5,405 nucleotides of DNA from an uncultured Lachnospiraceae bacterium. GTDB taxonomy: Bacteria; Bacillota; Clostridia; Lachnospirales; Lachnospiraceae. This document shows, piece by piece, positions 3,883 through 5,405 of the stretch. Under the pieces are notes generated by a model. It did not search any database and had not been told where the DNA came from. It was given only the letters and a program-made list of their open reading frames with translations. Within the stretch, counting starts at the first letter, position 1, and the number at the start of each line of letters is the position of its first letter. The stretch covers positions 1-5,405 of the forward strand of contig CALZEZ010000117.1 of the NCBI GenBank assembly GCA_945643825.1. The letters are read 5' to 3'. The position numbers were made by a program, and so were the translations under genes.

Positions 3883-5405
3883 GTGAACGAAAAGAAACCG
3901 ATCTTACGAAACAGGTTCTATTTATATCTGACGGAATTTTTTGCCGGTATGTCCGTAATGGCGGTGGAGCTTGGCGCAAGCAGGCTGATGGCTCCGTATT
4001 TCAGTTCCTCGCAGATTGTGTGGACCATTATCATCGGCACCATCATGATTGCCATGGCGCTTGGAAATATCTATGGCGGAAGAAGTGCCGATAAGAATCC
4101 CAATCCGGATAAGCTGTATGGTCGCATCTTAGTCGCGGCGATCTGGATCGCACTCATCCCGGTACTTGGTAAGTATATTATCTTAGGGATCTCGGCACTT
4201 TTGATTTTTACGGTAAACAGCAATTTTCTCATCATTGCAGGCTTTTGTGCGTGTATGGTGATCTTTGTTTTTCCTTTGTTTTTGCTGGGAACGGTCACGC
4301 CCTCTCTTGTCAAGTACACGGTGGACAACCTCTCGGATAATGGTAAGCTGGTCGGAAACTTAAATGCGTCCAATACGATCGGCAGCATCATCGGTACCTT
4401 TGTGCCGACCTTTATCAGTATTCCGGCGGTCGGAACGTCGATCACGTTTCTGATCTTTGCCGGTATTCTGCTTGCGCTTGCCATTGTCTATTTTGTGAGC
4501 GGCTCTGTAAATTTTCGAAAAGCCCGGAAGTCCTGCATTAGCATCGTCGTATTCCTGCTGTGCGTGCTTCTGGGCTATGACAACAGCTTCGCGTTCTGGC
4601 AGGATGATCTGACCTACGAGGGGGAATCGATCTACAATTATCTTCAGGTTTACGAGGATGAGGATGAGGTGGTGCTGTCCACCAATGTTCTGTTCGGTGT
4701 TCAGTCGGTCTATAAAAAGGAAAACGGGCTGACGGGAATGTACTATGATTATGCGATGGCAGCTCCGTTTATGGCGGGAATCCATGATAAGGATGTGTGT
4801 AATATCCTGATCCTTGGCAATGGAACCGGGACGTATGCGACGCAGTGTATGCGCTATTTTGATTCTGTAAAAATATCCGGGGTGGAGATCGATCAGAAGA
4901 TCACCGATCTTGCTGTGAAATATTTTGAACTGCCTGAGAATGTGGAGGTTACGACCTATGACGGGCGGGCCTATCTAAACGCAATCGATGAGAAATATGA
5001 TGTCATCATGGTGGATGCCTATCAGGATATCACGATTCCTTTTCAGATGTCTTCTGTCGAGTTCTTCGAGTTGGTGAGGGCGCATCTGACCGAGGATGGG
5101 GTGATGGTCGTAAATATGAATATGCGGGGCACGAAGGAGGGAAGCATCAACGAATACCTGGCGGATACCATTGCAGGTGTGTTCTCCACGGTCTATACCG
5201 TTGATGTGCCGGGGTGCACAAACCGGGAATTGTTTGCGTCGAATCGGGCAGATATGATGGAGGCTTTTCATGCGAATGTTGCGTCTGAGGAAAACGAGGA
5301 GCTTAGTGCATTGATGAACCGGACGGCTTCTTCTCTTAGTGCTTATGTTCCGGGCGATTATCTGATGACGGATGACAAGGCACCGGTGGAGCTGCTTGGG
5401 ATGAA
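3883..5405 (+). CDS. Membrane protein with spermidine-synthase-like domain, C-terminus cut by window end
   Basis: The frame runs open from GTG to the window edge, 507 codons plus two bases. The N-terminal 230 residues are hydrophobic, with about seven membrane segments (near 14-36, 45-65, 81-110, 115-137, 160-181, 186-207, 216-231). The rest is a spermidine-synthase-like Rossmann domain: SAM-binding ILILGNGTG (308-316), acidic VEID (334-337), DGRAY (360-364) and YDVIMVDAY (372-380) with the presumed catalytic Asp at 378. IPFQMSSVEFFELV and the late TDDKAPVE (496-503) fit the family often annotated as fused MFS/spermidine synthase, so few residues are probably missing. True spermidine synthases have a second Asp three residues after the catalytic one (D-x-x-D-P) and a YHE/YQE motif before the glycine loop. 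Here these are Gln381 and YDYAM, so the acceptor may not be putrescine. The substrate is unknown. The gene is divergent from pst and shares its control region. Confidence 0.9.
   Translation, partial: MNEKKPILRNRFYLYLTEFFAGMSVMAVELGASRLMAPYFSSSQIVWTIIIGTIMIAMALGNIYGGRSADKNPNPDKLYGRILVAAIWIALIPVLGKYIILGISALLIFTVNSNFLIIAGFCACMVIFVFPLFLLGTVTPSLVKYTVDNLSDNGKLVGNLNASNTIGSIIGTFVPTFISIPAVGTSITFLIFAGILLALAIVYFVSGSVNFRKARKSCISIVVFLLCVLLGYDNSFAFWQDDLTYEGESIYNYLQVYEDEDEVVLSTNVLFGVQSVYKKENGLTGMYYDYAMAAPFMAGIHDKDVCNILILGNGTGTYATQCMRYFDSVKISGVEIDQKITDLAVKYFELPENVEVTTYDGRAYLNAIDEKYDVIMVDAYQDITIPFQMSSVEFFELVRAHLTEDGVMVVNMNMRGTKEGSINEYLADTIAGVFSTVYTVDVPGCTNRELFASNRADMMEAFHANVASEENEELSALMNRTASSLSAYVPGDYLMTDDKAPVELLGM

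Noticed and set aside
4071..5271. Three minus-strand frames (4071-4484, 4360-4785, 4975-5271)
   Set aside because: All are antisense to the spermidine-synthase-like gene, overlap each other, and lack start signals or recognisable domains.

Overview
The window looks like the chromosome of a Gram-positive anaerobe of the Clostridia, most likely a Lachnospiraceae relative. The grounds are a genic base composition near 50% GC beside AT-rich spacers, strong AGGAGG-type ribosome binding sites, and a PstS with a lipoprotein signal ending in MTGC-GSS. The family assignment is inference from style; no marker gene is present.

Layout. Positions 1-334 carry no convincing gene. They hold an AT-rich nest of inverted and direct repeats built on the motif ACTGGGACRAAAAT, and a 17-bp near-perfect direct repeat (6-22 and 326-342) brackets the stretch. 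Positions 335-3707, minus strand, are a compact phosphate-uptake operon read right to left: pstS (phosphate-binding lipoprotein), pstC and pstA (permeases), pstB (ATPase). Genes overlap or are separated by at most 16 bases, so one transcript is expected. Positions 3708-3882 are a divergent control region. It has three TTTACA-like Pho-box half-sites and a TAGAAT -10 box for pst, a 9-bp palindrome straddling the predicted pst start point, and an extended -10 promoter plus strong ribosome binding site for the rightward gene. Positions 3883-5405, plus strand, hold a GTG-initiated membrane protein with a spermidine-synthase-like C-terminal domain, cut by the window end probably close to its C-terminus.

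How it works together. PstS is expected to capture phosphate outside the membrane, PstC and PstA form the channel, and PstB hydrolyses ATP to drive import; the Pho-box-like repeats suggest induction on phosphate starvation. The usual last gene, phoU, does not follow pstB inside the window; the repeat-rich segment sits where it would be expected. The divergent aminopropyltransferase-like gene has no obvious link to phosphate transport beyond sharing the intergenic region.

Nothing here amounts to a clearly new system. The points most worth a second look are the repeat-bounded segment behind pstB, the palindrome over the pst start point, and the divergent enzyme, whose active site departs from true spermidine synthases.
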